Source: Antrodiella citrinella (lineage: Eukaryota; Basidiomycota; Agaricomycetes; Polyporales; Steccherinaceae). Taken from it: a stretch of 49,720 nt of DNA. The stretch covers positions 1 through 49,720 of the forward strand of contig SGPM01000206.1 of the NCBI GenBank assembly GCA_004802725.1, in the 5' to 3' direction. Below, one piece after another: positions 1 to 11,429 of the stretch (its first letter is position 1; every line of letters begins with the position of its first letter). The notes beneath the pieces were generated by a model, which was not told the DNA's origin, searched no databases, and worked only from the letters and a program-made list of their open reading frames with translations. The position numbers were made by a program, and so were the translations under genes.

Positions 1-746
1 AATAGAGGCGCCATGGTGTCCCTTGGGTATTCCGAGACGAGGACTCGACGAGGACACGTAGAGTATAGTTCGTAGTAAGAGACTCATGCATTTTAGTCTC
101 CCAAGGCAGACCAGGCCTATTAGGATACGTGAGCGAGGCGGGTCCCTGTACTAATAATAAAGTATTATTAGCATAATACACTCCGTGCAGGGCAGAATAT
201 CCGCTAGACGATATATAACCCGAGACTAAAATCGAGACTAAAATTGATAACTATCGAATTCTGAGGGAAATACTCACCGCATTAAGCAATCGATACGAAA
301 GACAATACGTCAGCTTTCACGTGCCAGATATGGCGTGCATTGCCGGAGAAATACGGACCCAATCTCCCGAAAGATATGCGCGGTTTCGTCGGAGAAATAT
401 TCCAAGTATCGATCAAACGATACGTCATAAGAGATGCCACGTTTCCCTGTAAAGATAAAGGAAGTATTGCCTGGAGAATACGAAATGGGATCAGGGCGGG
501 ATCAGGGCGGGAGCAGGGCGGGAGCAGGACAGGAGCAAGATGGGAGCACGGAGGGAGCAGCGCAGGAGCAGAGAGGGGAGCAGAGCGGGGAGCAGAGCGG
601 GGAGCAGAGCGGGGGGCAGCGTAAGTAAGTAGGATCTGAACGCTTATGTCACTCAACGGTGGCTCAGTTCGACAGCTATGTTTCCGTCTCGATCTACGAC
701 ATTCAAACTATGGACAGATTCTGAGTCAAGTTGTACGAGTCACCAG
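1..746. other. Intergenic, no convincing gene
   Basis: I see no coding exon with consistent splice signals here. The stretch holds an A/T-rich part (about 150-250) with a short near-tandem 'gagactaaaat' repeat, and the G-rich minisatellite listed separately. Open frames through the minisatellite exist on both strands and are explained by the repeat. Confidence 0.6.
487..614 (+). repeat. G-rich minisatellite with G-quadruplex motif
   Basis: Degenerate 10-12 bp units based on GGAGCAG / GGGCGGGATCA. The first part (487-522) has at least seven GGG runs separated by 1-4 bases, which satisfies the usual intramolecular G-quadruplex pattern on the plus strand. The last part has several near-identical copies of 'ggggagcagagc'. 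The repeat stays open in two frames (GAER-like or GEQS-like peptides), but I see no flanking gene structure that would make it coding. Confidence 0.8.
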
Positions 747-2046
747 CTAAAGAACACATATGGCCCATAGCGCCATTGCTATTATCACGGTCAACTTCGC
801 CCAGGTTGGAGTCTACCCGCGACAAATAAGTGAACGTCACTATGCAAGAACATGAGTTGACACTTACTTCCACAACTGATTCATCCGGTCTGAGAGCATC
901 AATCATATCCTGAGCATGGAATCAGTTGACTCGTAAATATACTTGAGAAGGGCGTGAACATACCAACAATTCCTGGGCAGTAGACTCCTCATCATCGAGA
1001 TAGACGAAGTCGCCATTCTCAGTGACGGATAGCTTATAAACCCTATCAATGGATGGACTAGGATAATGCAATAAAAATCTCTTACGTTGTCAGAGATCTC
1101 GTTGCGCATCGCGTCTGCGCTCAACGAGACAGAATCATTATGGTGACGGGTGAGATTGGACGCGCTAGCATTCGGTACGAAGTGTAGAAGATTGGCCAAA
1201 TGGACGAGTTGCGCCTGGATAAGGACGGTCAGCGCTGCAAATAAAATTGAAGATCGTAAACATACCGAGCGATCTTCGAGGGCAGATGGCTCTTGATTGT
1301 TAAGAGGAACGAAGGCGCCATTGTTGTCGCTCTGGGACATTCTCAGCTTAGAAGACGCACAAAAACGACGGCAGGTATGGATCTCACATTTCCAGAGGTA
1401 TCAGTGGAAACTTGATCCTCATTCGGCCGGACAGAATCAGCACAGCGAGGCCTAGCACCGTACACATTTTCGCCCTGCGTCAACTGCAGCAGGAGCGTTG
1501 CGCGTTGCTGGCGACAGTCCTCGATTGCGTCGGTGGCACGTTGCATCTCTAGAGCATGCTTACTCTGCACATGTGAGCAAGATTCTGCGAACTAAATGCA
1601 GAATGCACGAACCTTTGATAAAGCGACCACCTCTGCGGTGGACGAGTATAACTCAGAGAGCGTGACCGAGGAGATCATCGCGTTGACTATATAGAGGTCG
1701 GAGGCCTGTGCAATGGCTTGCTCTATACGAGCCTTCTCGATCTATAGTAAGTCAGTAAAGGGAAACTTTGTAGGTGGACAGCATGGTCCATACCGTTAGG
1801 TCGCGGAGAATATCACTTTGAAGCTTGATCATCTGCTCACGACGGTCCCGCATGCCATATAATGCCAGGGTAGCATCTCGAGTCGCTTGCGATTGCCTTT
1901 GCAGCTGACAGAGTTGCTCCTACACAAAGTCATGTGAGTCTCTTTGTTCGGAATCGAGTGGCACTGACCGTCAAAGAGACGTTTGAGGCCCGCACAGCTA
2001 TAAGTTGTTGCTGTTGCGTGTCAACGACTTCATGTTCGATATTCAT
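747..2046 (-). CDS. Coiled-coil protein with C-terminal membrane anchor, nine phase-0 exons
   Basis: Not a recognised family. My model has nine exons: 1969-2046, 1794-1919, 1613-1741, 1388-1564, 1266-1346, 1086-1214, 964-1017, 868-909 and 747-812. Every exon is a multiple of three and every intron is phase 0, giving about 293 aa. The start ATG at 2046 opens MNIEHEVVDTQQQQ; an in-frame ATG further upstream is possible. Exons 2-4 are rich in Glu, Arg, Gln, Leu and Ala with heptad-like spacing, so a coiled coil is likely. The final exon ends in a hydrophobic run, AKLTVIIAMALWAICVL, immediately before the stop, as in tail-anchored membrane proteins. Acidic FVYLDDEES precedes it. Membrane topology and function are inference; the exon structure is seen directly. 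Confidence 0.6.
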
Positions 2047-4312
2047 GATCTTGAAAATTGATAGGAGGGAAATGTAGGAGCGTTGGAAAAGACGGGAAGA
2101 GAGTGGGTGCAGAAGAAGGTTGAAGTTCAAAGGGCGGGCAGTCGGCGTGGTGAGACTAAATAACCAAAAATCACAGTACTTTTAATTAGATAAGTCTGCA
2201 AATGGACATGGAAAAATACAACGAAGGCATATTGCCACAGGGTCGACTTTGCTTTCCTGCGTATCCGCCTCATACAGCACGTCACATAAGAGCATGCAGC
2301 AAGAAGCACCGCAAGAAAGGAACGAAAAGCAGTAAATTGAGCACGCTGCGAAGAGCACCGCAGGAAGAAAGAAATTTACTGCTTTTCGGTCAGAACGGCA
2401 AGGAGACATCAGTGAGAATAGCATACGCACCGGATCCCATCTATCGTATACATGTACTCTGTTAAGGAATTCATCCAGGCCCGTGGCTGCATTCCTGCGG
2501 TAAGTATCGACGGTCAAGTGCTTTTCAAGGTCTGACCGCGAGGTATGGAACGCGTTTCTATAAGCTCGCAAATCAACGAATGCCGGGCAACGAACATGAA
2601 CGTACTCACTGAATCCATACCGTCGTCGCCTCCGTTGGTACTCGATGGCTTGTCCGACACCAAATCTCCGCCCACCGCCGCTCACGCCATTTCTTGTCGG
2701 TGGAAAGAACGTTGGCTCGGAATAATACTTCTAGAGNGTATCTATAGCGAGGAACACGAAGGCGCGAACAAAAGTTTAGCTGGCAGAGGATATCAGCAAA
2801 GAGTCTTCAGTATCGGAAATGAAGCTCGTACCATGGCGGGCAGACACTTGATGTGGCTTTCTGCAAGCAGAAGGGGGTAGATAATTGTATGGAGACAAGG
2901 GAGAGCAGCAGAAGGACGTTAGAGCTGAGTGATCAACAGTATATTCTGAAGAAAATGAGGATCGAGCGCGAGCACTGTAAGAGGAGGAAGGCGCCCGTTC
3001 TTGACTGAGGATAGAGCGGTGGGACTTGTGAGAGCGGGGATCGTCAGTGTGGATGCAATGGCTAAGGATGGGCGAAGAGAGACAGCCGTGTCCAACTGCA
3101 CAGACTTTGAAACCGTACGCGATTCGCAGAAGTCACGCCGCGAAGAGTGTCCTGTCCCGGCGCAACTCATGGACTTGATGCTATACTTCCGGGCATAGGT
3201 CTTCATGTTGCGGGTAGCGTGTGCTGTCTAAGCTCGCTTGTAGCAGCCCATTTTGCGGCGTCGTCTTCGTCCTGGCCAAAGTATCCTGCTCAGATTGGCT
3301 GCAATTCGTCGGTGAGCCATCGGACCTGGCATGATGAGATAGGTGTACGGTTAGATATATTGGACCGTGCAGACACATGAGTTCCGTGCTCTGCGAAACT
3401 CGTATTTTATTGCACTACAGGTACTAAATGAAGTTTGGTGAGCCAACGATCGCGTATACAGCACGTGCAGCTCACCTAAACGCACTGAGCCCGTTCACTT
3501 TATCTGTTTCTGAGTATTGTTTGAGCTGTTTGCTTGCGCACATCACGGAGAACACCAACGACGCTGTACCGCTACTTGTGATTGCGCGAGCCCGGCGTGA
3601 CTTCCTGAAATAGTACGCCAAACGGCACCATGTGCATGATCGCTGTGAGGCGGAGGATCACCGAGAAAATGTATTAGTATGCTGCTCAGTCCGTTTGATA
3701 ACTCACAACGGATGCGCACAAGTCCCAGCACCATTCCAGCTTTGAGCAGATAGAGGCGGAGCTGGATCGCTTGAACGCTTGAACGAGGACGCCGTTGTGC
3801 TGACCCTCCGCAAGTAGTCTTACATTTTCATATGTGCGGAGCTGTGTGATGATTGCCTATGAGTACACGCTCAGAGGCTACCACACCTTCTGCCGAGAAT
3901 GACGTTATCCTTGTCCAGCATTGATCTTCGTATCAGAATACAAGGCAGGCATTCCATCTGACTTGGGCTAAAAACTCGTCAGGCTCCAGCGCTAGACATA
4001 TTCTCGATCAACAGAGAGGACGCAAGACAGACGTACCTGATCCTTTCGAGCTGACTTCACGCATAAGGCCAGAGAATACTCTTGCACTATGATACGTCAT
4101 GCATAGGTCAGTCAACAATTTCTATCAAGATTGTGCGCACCTTGCAGTGGTGGGGAGAGCGGGAGGACAGCGACAGAAGGCGCCCGCATTGATTCCGGCC
4201 GTCTCTGGACACCAATTGAGTGTGATATGCTGGGTAAAGAAGTCCTGACTACATAGATATATGTAATCACTGGTTTTCAGAGACGTCAACCGCAGTTGAC
4301 TACGCTCGTCGC
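2047..4312. other. Intergenic with possible gene remnants
   Basis: No complete gene is recognised. On the minus strand between about 4080 and 3190 there are short open stretches bounded by plausible splice sites in phase 0, for example VQEYSLALCVKSARKDQ ending at a GT donor, then an exon with LRTYENVRLLAEGQ. They resemble the window's coiled-coil exons, but I could not close a gene. A 167-codon minus frame at 2182-2685 overlaps the 2323-2388 hairpin and matches nothing I know. Base 2736 is N. Confidence 0.4.
2323..2388. repeat. Perfect 16-bp inverted repeat (hairpin)
   Basis: The arm cgaaaagcagtaaatt (2323-2338) is the exact reverse complement of 2373-2388, with a 34-bp spacer. The sequence around it also contains a short direct repeat, 'agcaccgca' at about 2305 and 2354. 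No terminator or small-RNA role can be assigned. Confidence 0.7.
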
Positions 4313-4534
4313 TAGGTGCATGAAGCGTACGACTAGGACCATCACAGCGAGGACCGATCTTATAATGGACGGCTTGTGAACTGAGGGAATTCTTGGTGAT
4401 TGAACTTGTGCAAAAGAAAGCGAGCTGCTGCACTTACTAGGAGGGAGCCTTCGTAGATCGAGTTCAACTTTCAACCTCGTCGTCGTGCGTCGTCCCAGGC
4501 AGAATTTCATCATAAACGCCCACGGCACATTCCG
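4313..4534. repeat. Left arm of a 222-bp perfect inverted repeat
   Basis: The 222 bp from 4313 to 4534 are the exact reverse complement of 49499-49720, with no mismatch on direct comparison. Homology stops sharply at 4534/49499: the inner flanks differ. The outer limit is unknown because the right copy runs into the window end. The arm lies 217 bp beyond the stop of the coiled-coil gene at 4752-5760. Read on the minus strand it contains splice-like signals (ctcctag/taagtg and ccctcag), so it may carry part of a gene, but I recognise no product. Confidence 0.9.
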
Positions 4535-4751
4535 GAAAGTGATGTTGTCAAGTCAAACTAAGTACCCGGAGGCTCTCAAGTGCTTCCAGTCGTCGCCTTC
4601 GAGATACAAAGAAGCAGAGCATCAACACATGTTACATTATTCACCACATTCGTATCCAGTCACACAATTCTACACTTCAAGGAACTCGCGACCGCATGTC
4701 TAGTTTATGAGGCAGCCTGTCCCCGGGGCCCCAACCTCTGATTCTATATCT

Positions 4752-5760
4752 CTATCGGCGGTCTTGCTCTTCTTCCTGGGAGATACAACCTATTTCCACG
4801 TATGATTTTGAGCACAGATGCAATAGAGAATAATCGACATACCTCATCGTTCGTCTCTGTCCGGTCATGCTTGCTGCCTGAAGATGATACCACCGTGACG
4901 ACGGGCGGAGAATCACGCAACGGAGCAACGACATCGGCAGGTGCCTCTATTACAGCAGAGGGCGAAGGCTGTCCTCCAACAATCATTGTCACATCTTCAG
5001 CCAAAATGCATGGTCCACCATCCACTGCGTCGCAAGTCACAAGACTCGGATTGTGACCCGCTTCATATGATTGGCACTATGCTGGATAGTTAGACGGTCT
5101 CGGAGCCTAATAAGCATTTCAGAAGACTCACTACAGTCCCATTCACTACGCTGGATTTAACCGCTTGGAGAGCCATCTACATGGGAGCTATATCAGCCCA
5201 GACATGGAAATGTGATTATGGCAAGTACATACGTCAAGGGACTTCACGAGTTCGTCATATTGCCTTTGTGCCTGGAATATGTTTACACGGGGAAGACTGA
5301 AGCCAGAAGCTACAACGTACCTCCTTTGCAGCCTCTTCGATAAGATCTCTCTCAGCTCTCAGCGAGTCAACCTCAGCAGAGAGCATTCCATTCTGAACTA
5401 ATATATTAGACAGTATAGGCAAAGGAAGTGATTGTGAACGTACAGATTGCTTTATGGAGGCGCATTCATCAGTCGCGCGCAGAATCGCATTCTGTATGTC
5501 TTCGACTTTCTTCGTAACTGTTGCTTGTTCTCCGGCCATGTAGCTGGTTTGGCTGCGCAGACTTTCCAAGGCAATCGCATTTGAGGAAGCCACCATCCGC
5601 ATATCTTGCTCGTGATTCTGTGAGCCTCCGCATCATTATCCGTTCTTATCCCTGAACACAAAGGTAAAGTACAACGTACGACGAGATGCTGGAGCTTCGA
5701 TCGGGCAACCTCAAGGGCGTCGTTAAGTTCTTCACAAGTCTGATTCATGTCGGATGCCAT
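4752..5760 (-). CDS. Short coiled-coil protein, phase-0 exons
   Basis: Unknown family. The start ATG at 5760 opens MASDMNQTCEELNDALEVARS. Exon 2 (about 5452-5613) carries SLRSQTSYMAGEQATVTKK, exon 3 SAEVDSLRAERDLIEEAAKE, and exon 4 the short piece AQRQYDELVKSLD. The last long exon is a Pro/Val/Ser-rich tail (SPPVVTVVSSSGSK), followed by the acidic end DEEEEQDRR and a stop at 4752. All introns are phase 0 in my model, total about 220 aa. The first half looks like a coiled coil; the tail looks disordered. No membrane segment. Function cannot be inferred. Confidence 0.55.
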
Positions 5761-6157
5761 GATACTAGTAGAGAGAAGCCTGGGCAGTGCAGCTGTGGTA
5801 GATGCGTTAAGCAGAGAGCTGAAAGGTCGACGTTGAAAGAAAATGGACGAGTGGCACACAGATCTATCACCTGACACCCGGATCAAATGAGACGGGGGAC
5901 CCGGGGAGGGAGCGGAGAAGGGACCAGACCTGGTGCATGTAGAAGGCTGGAATGTCGGACCAGGTCGGACCGCAGGCATGAGCCTGATATTTCGACATGG
6001 GTACAACTTGAACGTCCTTTACAACTATAGCCTGTAAGAATCTGCACCTGGATACAAGCACTTATGCTCAAAGGTCCTAACGATAATGTTATCAGCGCAA
6101 GCTGCAGAACGAGACGACTCTAAAACGCGTAGAGCTGGCGCCATTACTCCCTGATTG

Positions 6158-6576
6158 TCAAATCCTTCTACTAGCTGCTGTCATCAGAGCGACTTGCAAA
6201 ACAGCCGAAGGATATGGCATGCATTTCTCCCATATGACAGAGATTGAATCATCCCAGTTGCTCCAGAGTGAACGTTTCCCCTGCGTGTCGTTCAAGTTTG
6301 CGTCCGAGCCGTAGCACTGGCAGCACCAGTCCGTAATTTGAGCGCCCGGTCTTGTGAATTTAGCTGGCAGGACAGTGATATCATTTGTATACAAGGGAGG
6401 TGATGAAAAGTAGAGCAACCTTGGACTCCTATCTTCGAGCCTGACAGGCAAGGACAGGCGACGGTGAGCGGAGCTTTGAAGTTTGAGGACGGCGGGCGGG
6501 CGCTTTCCAAATGATCCACGAGCTGGCGTCTATCGATCTCAACTTCAGACCTTTTTTGAGACATGGCCATGGTCAT
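6158..6576 (-). CDS. Possible short coiled-coil gene (incomplete model)
   Basis: An ATG cluster at 6576-6564 opens MSQKRSEVEIDRRQLVDHLE, which resembles the first exons of neighbouring coiled-coil genes and is divergent from the gene at 7044. Downstream splice choices are ambiguous and several frames stay open to about 6158. The N-terminal exon is the only part I find convincing. It could be a truncated relative of the 7044 and 4752 genes. Confidence 0.3.
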
Positions 6577-7043
6577 CTCGTTCTATGTACACGCGACATC
6601 TGAAGACATATTGGGCTGGTGTCTGAGCTTTTTCGGCTTATACCCTGCGTCAATCACTATTGATGAGCACGTTATCTCGTACTAATCATCCTCATCTTGC
6701 ATCTTACCACCAAATGTCGTGACTCGCGCGAGTCAACGTTCAACGTTCAACGCTCAAGCTTGACAGTATCGCCTTGATTGGAATGATTTACTGTTCATTT
6801 TTCTCAATGTTCAACACGCCGATCGCGCCGACTTTCTCTGAACGACGCGGAGGTCGTTGTAAGGTAAGAATGCTCATAGCCTCGTGCTTGAGGTTAAATT
6901 TCCTTACACACCACGTTGCATCGAGATATTTAAACGGTGAGATCTAGCTGAGCCACTCATCAGAGCCCTTTGGCACATTACTTTGTTCGCGCCCACGACG
7001 ATCCCTCTCTCGCCCTTGTCAATAAACATCTGTACTTCTAGTC
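6577..7043. promoter_or_regulatory. Divergent intergenic region with TATA-like element
   Basis: Lies between the minus-strand start at about 6576 and the plus-strand start at 7044. A TATA-like atatttaaa occurs at 6926-6934, about 110 bp before the ATG at 7044. A C/T-rich stretch (about 6990-7020) directly precedes the gene, as is common upstream of basidiomycete starts. There is a short direct repeat, 'caacgttcaacg', near 6735. Promoter function is inferred from position only. Confidence 0.35.
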
Positions 7044-7723
7044 ATGAGTGACACCTTGAGGGACCGGCTCCTCAACATGCAAGAACTGAATGAATCTCTT
7101 CAGGTGAGTACAGCCGTCAATATCACAGAAATAAGCTCTGAACAAGGCCTCTCGTATTCAGAGACGCGTGCTTTGGCAGTCGAAGGTCGGGATGTCGGAC
7201 CTCACAATGTTGAATGGAGCTCGTCAGATTGTAGGGGAACAAGAGCAAGACCTCAATGCTAAACGACAGCTTGTACAAGATTTGAAAGTACGTTGCGCAC
7301 TTATACTTCTATACGTACTCCGCTTATTGGCTGCAGGTCGAGATTTCTCTCAAGAGGGACGACTACCGCTGCATCACAGAGATTTCAAAATTGCGACAAG
7401 AGCTCCCTCAGTTGATTGTATGAACATTTAGAACTACGAAGATATAGATCTCATTCTTTATTTCTAGGACGATCAGGCAAAGGCTCTCGAAGAGTTGAAT
7501 AAGGAACTCGACGAATCTCGGCGGTTCGTCTCGGATCTCCGCCACCAAGTCTCCAAGGTCAGGGCTTTTGTTGCCCACACAAGTGAGGTATGTGACATAT
7601 GATATGTACCTCTCTGTATGTGTCTAATCCGGGCGTGCATGCTGCTAGCTTACCAGTGAATCGGAACTCACCACTGCTCAAGATGACGCCTTTTCTCTGT
7701 TGAGAAGCTGCGTTCTCATGTAG
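7044..7723 (+). CDS. Short coiled-coil protein, five phase-0 exons
   Basis: Unknown family. Five exons: 7044-7103 (60 bp), 7162-7287 (126 bp), 7337-7417 (81 bp), 7468-7587 (120 bp) and about 7652-7723 ending in TAG. All introns are phase 0; the product is about 153 aa. The sequence is dominated by Glu/Gln/Leu/Arg/Lys with coiled-coil spacing, for example ALEELNKELDESRRFVSDLR. The opening exon MSDTLRDRLLNMQELNESLQ has the same length (20 codons) as that of the gene at 46941 and shares M..TL..R...M......LQ with it. The second exon is also 126 bp in both. This suggests paralogues. No enzyme motif or membrane segment. Confidence 0.6.
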
Positions 7724-9129
7724 AAACTCGAAGTACAAACTGAAGCCTGAGCTTACCTCCGAGTCGTTTCCCGTCGGTTGGCATGCGTGGCCACAGTGGA
7801 GTGTATTGCAACTACATGATAGCATTGTGAATTAGAACGGAGTCAACCCGATTGATTGTTTGCAACGGTACTCAATGAACAGCCTGAAGCAGTCATCAGC
7901 AAAACCGCAGGATTATGATCAGGGCTGACGAGCTTGATCCACAGGGGCGCAAAGATGGGTACGCGGACGCTGCAGACTCATCGTCCCGCGCCTTGGGCTC
8001 GATTGGGCGTTCCCGGACTCGTACACGACGAAGGGACAGGCTTAGGCCAACTTACAGAGCTACGAACTAATAGAACTATGAGAGAAGTGAGAAAGAAACA
8101 GATAAAATGTGTGAGGAGTGATGAGAATCAGAATGAGATAGAACAATGAGGGGAATAGGTGGGTGGGACGTCGACTCAGTGATCTTTCACAGACGTGGAA
8201 TTCGCGCAAGAGGACACATGTGCATACTGAGTCGTCGTTGGGTGTTGGTGAGTGACCATTGTTGCTCGCTCGCAAGTGGCTAACTAGAAGATTTCATGCG
8301 AGGACCTTTTCCTGGGCCCTGTGTAGAGCTGTTTCACTGGCACCTGAATTCACCTCGACTGATCTGCCAATGTTTATTTACGTAGATAAAAGGTCAACAT
8401 TTACTTTCACATCCGCAAAAACATTGATATCTGTCTTTTCTATTCCGTTCTCTATGCATGAGATACCGAAGCGACAGCCACTGTCAGTGACGTCGACCAG
8501 CGTCGACGCCATATGCTAGAGAGGACGGGGATTTCGCGGAAAGACCGCATTCATGTTTGCTGTCGTTCCGGATCTGAGATCTGAGACCAGCGACTTCGAC
8601 TCGGACTCGGTGATGTGGTAAAAAGTACTGTGCGTTGTCCCCTCAGCCCTCAAACCTCCAATTCACACAAAGTTCGCTGACAAACAACTCGGTAGACCGA
8701 TGTCTTCTTCATATATCATATCAGCCTGAGGCCTGAGTCCCTGACCGAGGCTACCAGCTTTCCTATCTTATCAATTGAAACTATTCATACCTGTCGTGAG
8801 CATCGGCCACTGGCAAAGTTTCATGCTTTTGAGCTGGGATCCACTCACCAGAGTTCTACGTCCATGATTTGAACGGGGGAGCTGATTTTGACGTTTGTTT
8901 CTCACCGATCTGCTTAGCTCGAGGACAGTAAATTTAAATCGGTACGGAGCGGCCGCAGTGATCAGGCTTGAGCAGCCTGACGAACGCTGACCAAGACAGA
9001 TCCGCGCTACCAAACGTTGATCAGATAACGCCACGAAGAATACGTCTTGTCACGGAACGGCCAGTCTGTCGATAGGATGCTCAGGTACGCTCTGCTTGTC
9101 AATACATGATCATGAATTCACCAGCCTTG
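7724..9129. other. Intergenic, no gene recognised
   Basis: Scattered short open frames only; none has conserved-looking content or consistent splice sites. Short tandem words such as ctgagatctgagacc and cttcgactcggactcgg occur near 8572-8610. Nothing else can be assigned. Confidence 0.5.
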
Positions 9130-9205
9130 TGTCAGGAAATCTCCCAGCGCCTCCCTCTTTCATCTTTCCGTCAGGATACTTCCGCCTTCCGCCTCGTCAT
9201 CTCCA
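9130..9205 (+). repeat. 76-bp direct repeat, copy 1
   Basis: Identical to 10861-10936, in the same orientation 1,731 bp away. The shared block starts TGTCAGG and ends CTCCA, so it has TG...CA ends like a very short LTR, but the five bases flanking the pair do not match as a target-site duplication. Confidence 0.85.
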
Positions 9206-9764
9206 CTCTCCTCCATCTCATGGCCACTCTGGATACGTATATAAGACACGTAGATAGCTACCATGTACTGTAGCTTCGACCTGGTCTATTACCAGCCCTA
9301 TCCTATGAGATCGCGACCCGAGGATCTCCCGTCCCGATTGGGGTTGTTGCTGACATAAGGTCGAAGCTGCCATTCCTTGCCTCGCGATCATCTTGACTTT
9401 CAACCGCACCGTCTCTACTATGACTTTTTCAATGTTGACCTCGACGGCCCTCGCGGCGTGCGACGTCGACCCGTTTCGCTACATATTGGTGGCGATGGAT
9501 TTTGAACAGAAAGCCTCAGTGAAATGCTGCTTCTGACATTCGAACTCCGACTCGACAACTCCTGGTTCTCCGCGCTCACTGGTCCTCCTGGTACACACGA
9601 GTAGGCCAGCCCGCATACCACTTCTATCTACCGACCATTGGTCCTCCTTCAAATGAGTAGACCAGTGGTCATTCCGCTGCCGTTTTCCTGTCTGCAGACA
9701 ACATCTCCCCAGTCTCCCTTCCCCCGACGCTCGACCCGACCCAGTCCAACGTCAACCCTTCCAG

Positions 9765-9959
9765 CTACCTCCGCCCTCGACGACGAAGTCCCGACCCCAC
9801 GCGCGGCTTTGATTCTCCTGTTGGGATATTGACCCTCCGTCGCCACTGGCAGACCGAGGACTCCCGAACTCCATCTCCGTTCCCATCCCTGGCTTTCAAT
9901 TGCCTCGTACGAATTTTCTCTGGACTCCACCTCAGGCTCCCTGTGACCGAGAACGACAC
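9765..9959 (-). other. Open frames in low-complexity DNA, not called as genes
   Basis: Overlapping minus-strand frames between 9649 and 10083 encode Arg/Gly/Glu-rich peptides. They are the complement of the C/T-rich tract and show no motif or splice structure, so I do not regard them as coding. Confidence 0.3.
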
Positions 9960-10588
9960 CGCTGTTCGCGTTACGCCGGTTTGACTCCATCCCCTCCATC
10001 ATTTCTTCCTTCCGCCACTTGGACCGACATACAGGCTGATCAAGAATAGGACACTCGCTACGGCGACAAGTTGACTTCGTCATGCCCTGCCCCTCGATTC
10101 AAGTTCCCTCTTCCCTCACTTGTTTTCATACACCCACCAGTTACATTCCGACAACCAGCATTTTCACCGACAACCGGACGTCCGTGTATAAATGCGATTG
10201 TACATACACATTGGCCAACATCGGACTCGGGCAACTGCTAGATTCTCACCGACAATATCTACGCCCACAACCCTCTACCACCCTATTACTGCTTTTCGAC
10301 TACCGCCACCTCTAACGTGACCGTAGGAATCCCACGTCAAGTACGAGATTTTTTTTTTCGCTCCCTCACCACGGCTCCACGGCGTCCACAGGAGAGGGTC
10401 CCTTGGAGGACGGGTTGGGATGTGTCGGGACGACACATCTTGAGGAGGAGGTAGTACTAATAGGGGTAGGAGCGAGGAGCGGAGTGACGAACGACCACGC
10501 TACGGGTCGAAAGACCAGTGAGGCATAGCCTCGGGTGCGTGGTGCTCGGTCACGCAGAGCAGAGCGACTCACAGGTCATGACGCGCCC

Positions 10589-10767
10589 GAGTGCAACGAG
10601 AGGCGCGCTACGAGCAAGACCGAAGTGTGCATGGTACGTAAGTGCCTGCTACTGAGGTTGGCGAGTACGGACGAGTAGGATGCGCACGAGCTCAACGAGT
10701 GTGCGATGTCGCAGAGGACCGAAGTGTGCGAAGTTCGAAGGTACGCGCTACTGAGGTTCACGAGTAT
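10589..10767 (+). repeat. Imperfect tandem duplication, period about 99 bp
   Basis: The word gaccgaagtgtgc at 10618 recurs at 10717, with matching blocks before it (caacgag) and after it (gctactgaggtt ... cgagta). About two copies are present. Confidence 0.7.
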
Positions 10768-10860
10768 TCACGTGTCCGTTTTTTTTTCTACCCCCACCAC
10801 CCACCCTTGCTGTTGCTTCGCCACTCGATTTCGAGGACGAAATCCTCAGGGAGAGGGTGA

Positions 10861-10936
10861 TGTCAGGAAATCTCCCAGCGCCTCCCTCTTTCATCTTTCC
10901 GTCAGGATACTTCCGCCTTCCGCCTCGTCATCTCCA
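10861..10936 (+). repeat. 76-bp direct repeat, copy 2
   Basis: Identical to 9130-9205. Together the two copies bracket the pyrimidine-rich block at 9206-10860. Confidence 0.85.
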
Positions 10937-11429
10937 GCTCATATTTTCCGATACTAGTAAGGGTGTCGTCGTTGCACAACATCTCACTTTTCTGCAAGCC
11001 ATACCACTTCATACCATGTCGGGACTCCGTGGTCGTTCACCACAGTCGACCCTCTGGTGGCGATCATTCGCCTCGCGACTACTCACTTCGTCGTGAACAT
11101 TCACATCCTTAGTACTATCGTTCCCCCTCCCAATCCTCTCATCATGACCATTCACCTTGTGGTCAATACTCTCCTTCACAACCTGAATCCTCTTGTCATG
11201 GTCATGGTTCTGCAATTTAACTGGCATGTTCTTCATTGTTCTCATTGGCATTTTCATTTTGTATTCTAGCAAAGTCCTTAGTTTTGTGTGAGTTGTAGTC
11301 ATGATTTGTTCTGTAAACCTTTCATAGTTAGGTTTGTAATTGAACATTCCAGTAAGATATCCATGCAGTTGTGTGTGAAACCTGAGATGTTATTACAGTG
11401 AGGGGAGGGACAGNGAGCATTCTAAAAAT
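10937..11429. other. 3' flank of dioxygenase gene, no gene recognised
   Basis: A minus-strand open frame (about 11009-11347) gives a His/Asp/Lys/Met-rich peptide of simple composition. No family recognised. Base composition shifts to A/T-richer DNA at about 11.2 kb, where the dioxygenase gene region begins. Base 11413 is N. Confidence 0.4.

Larger units (their letters stand above)
9206..10860. other. Pyrimidine-rich, gene-poor DNA between direct repeats
   Basis: About 9.4-10.35 kb is strongly C/T-rich on the plus strand (many ctcc, ttcc and accc words) and ends at a T run near 10350. No reverse transcriptase, integrase or gag-like motif is visible in any frame. The part from about 10589 to 10767 is an imperfect tandem duplication (listed separately). 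It could be the decayed interior of a small non-autonomous element bracketed by the 76-bp repeats, but that is inference. Confidence 0.4.

Noticed and set aside
340..628. Plus-strand GAER/GEQS repeat peptides
   Set aside because: Produced by the minisatellite; no flanking exon or start context.
2182..2685. 167-codon minus-strand frame
   Set aside because: Overlaps a hairpin and simple repeats, contains Cys/Phe-rich accidental-looking sequence and no recognisable motif; not enough to call a gene.
9649..10083. Possible gag-like Arg/Gly-rich protein
   Set aside because: Complement of a C/T-rich tract, no zinc knuckle or protease motif.
2736..11413. Ambiguous bases at 2736 and 11413
   Set aside because: Single N calls; noted as signs of draft quality, not biological features.
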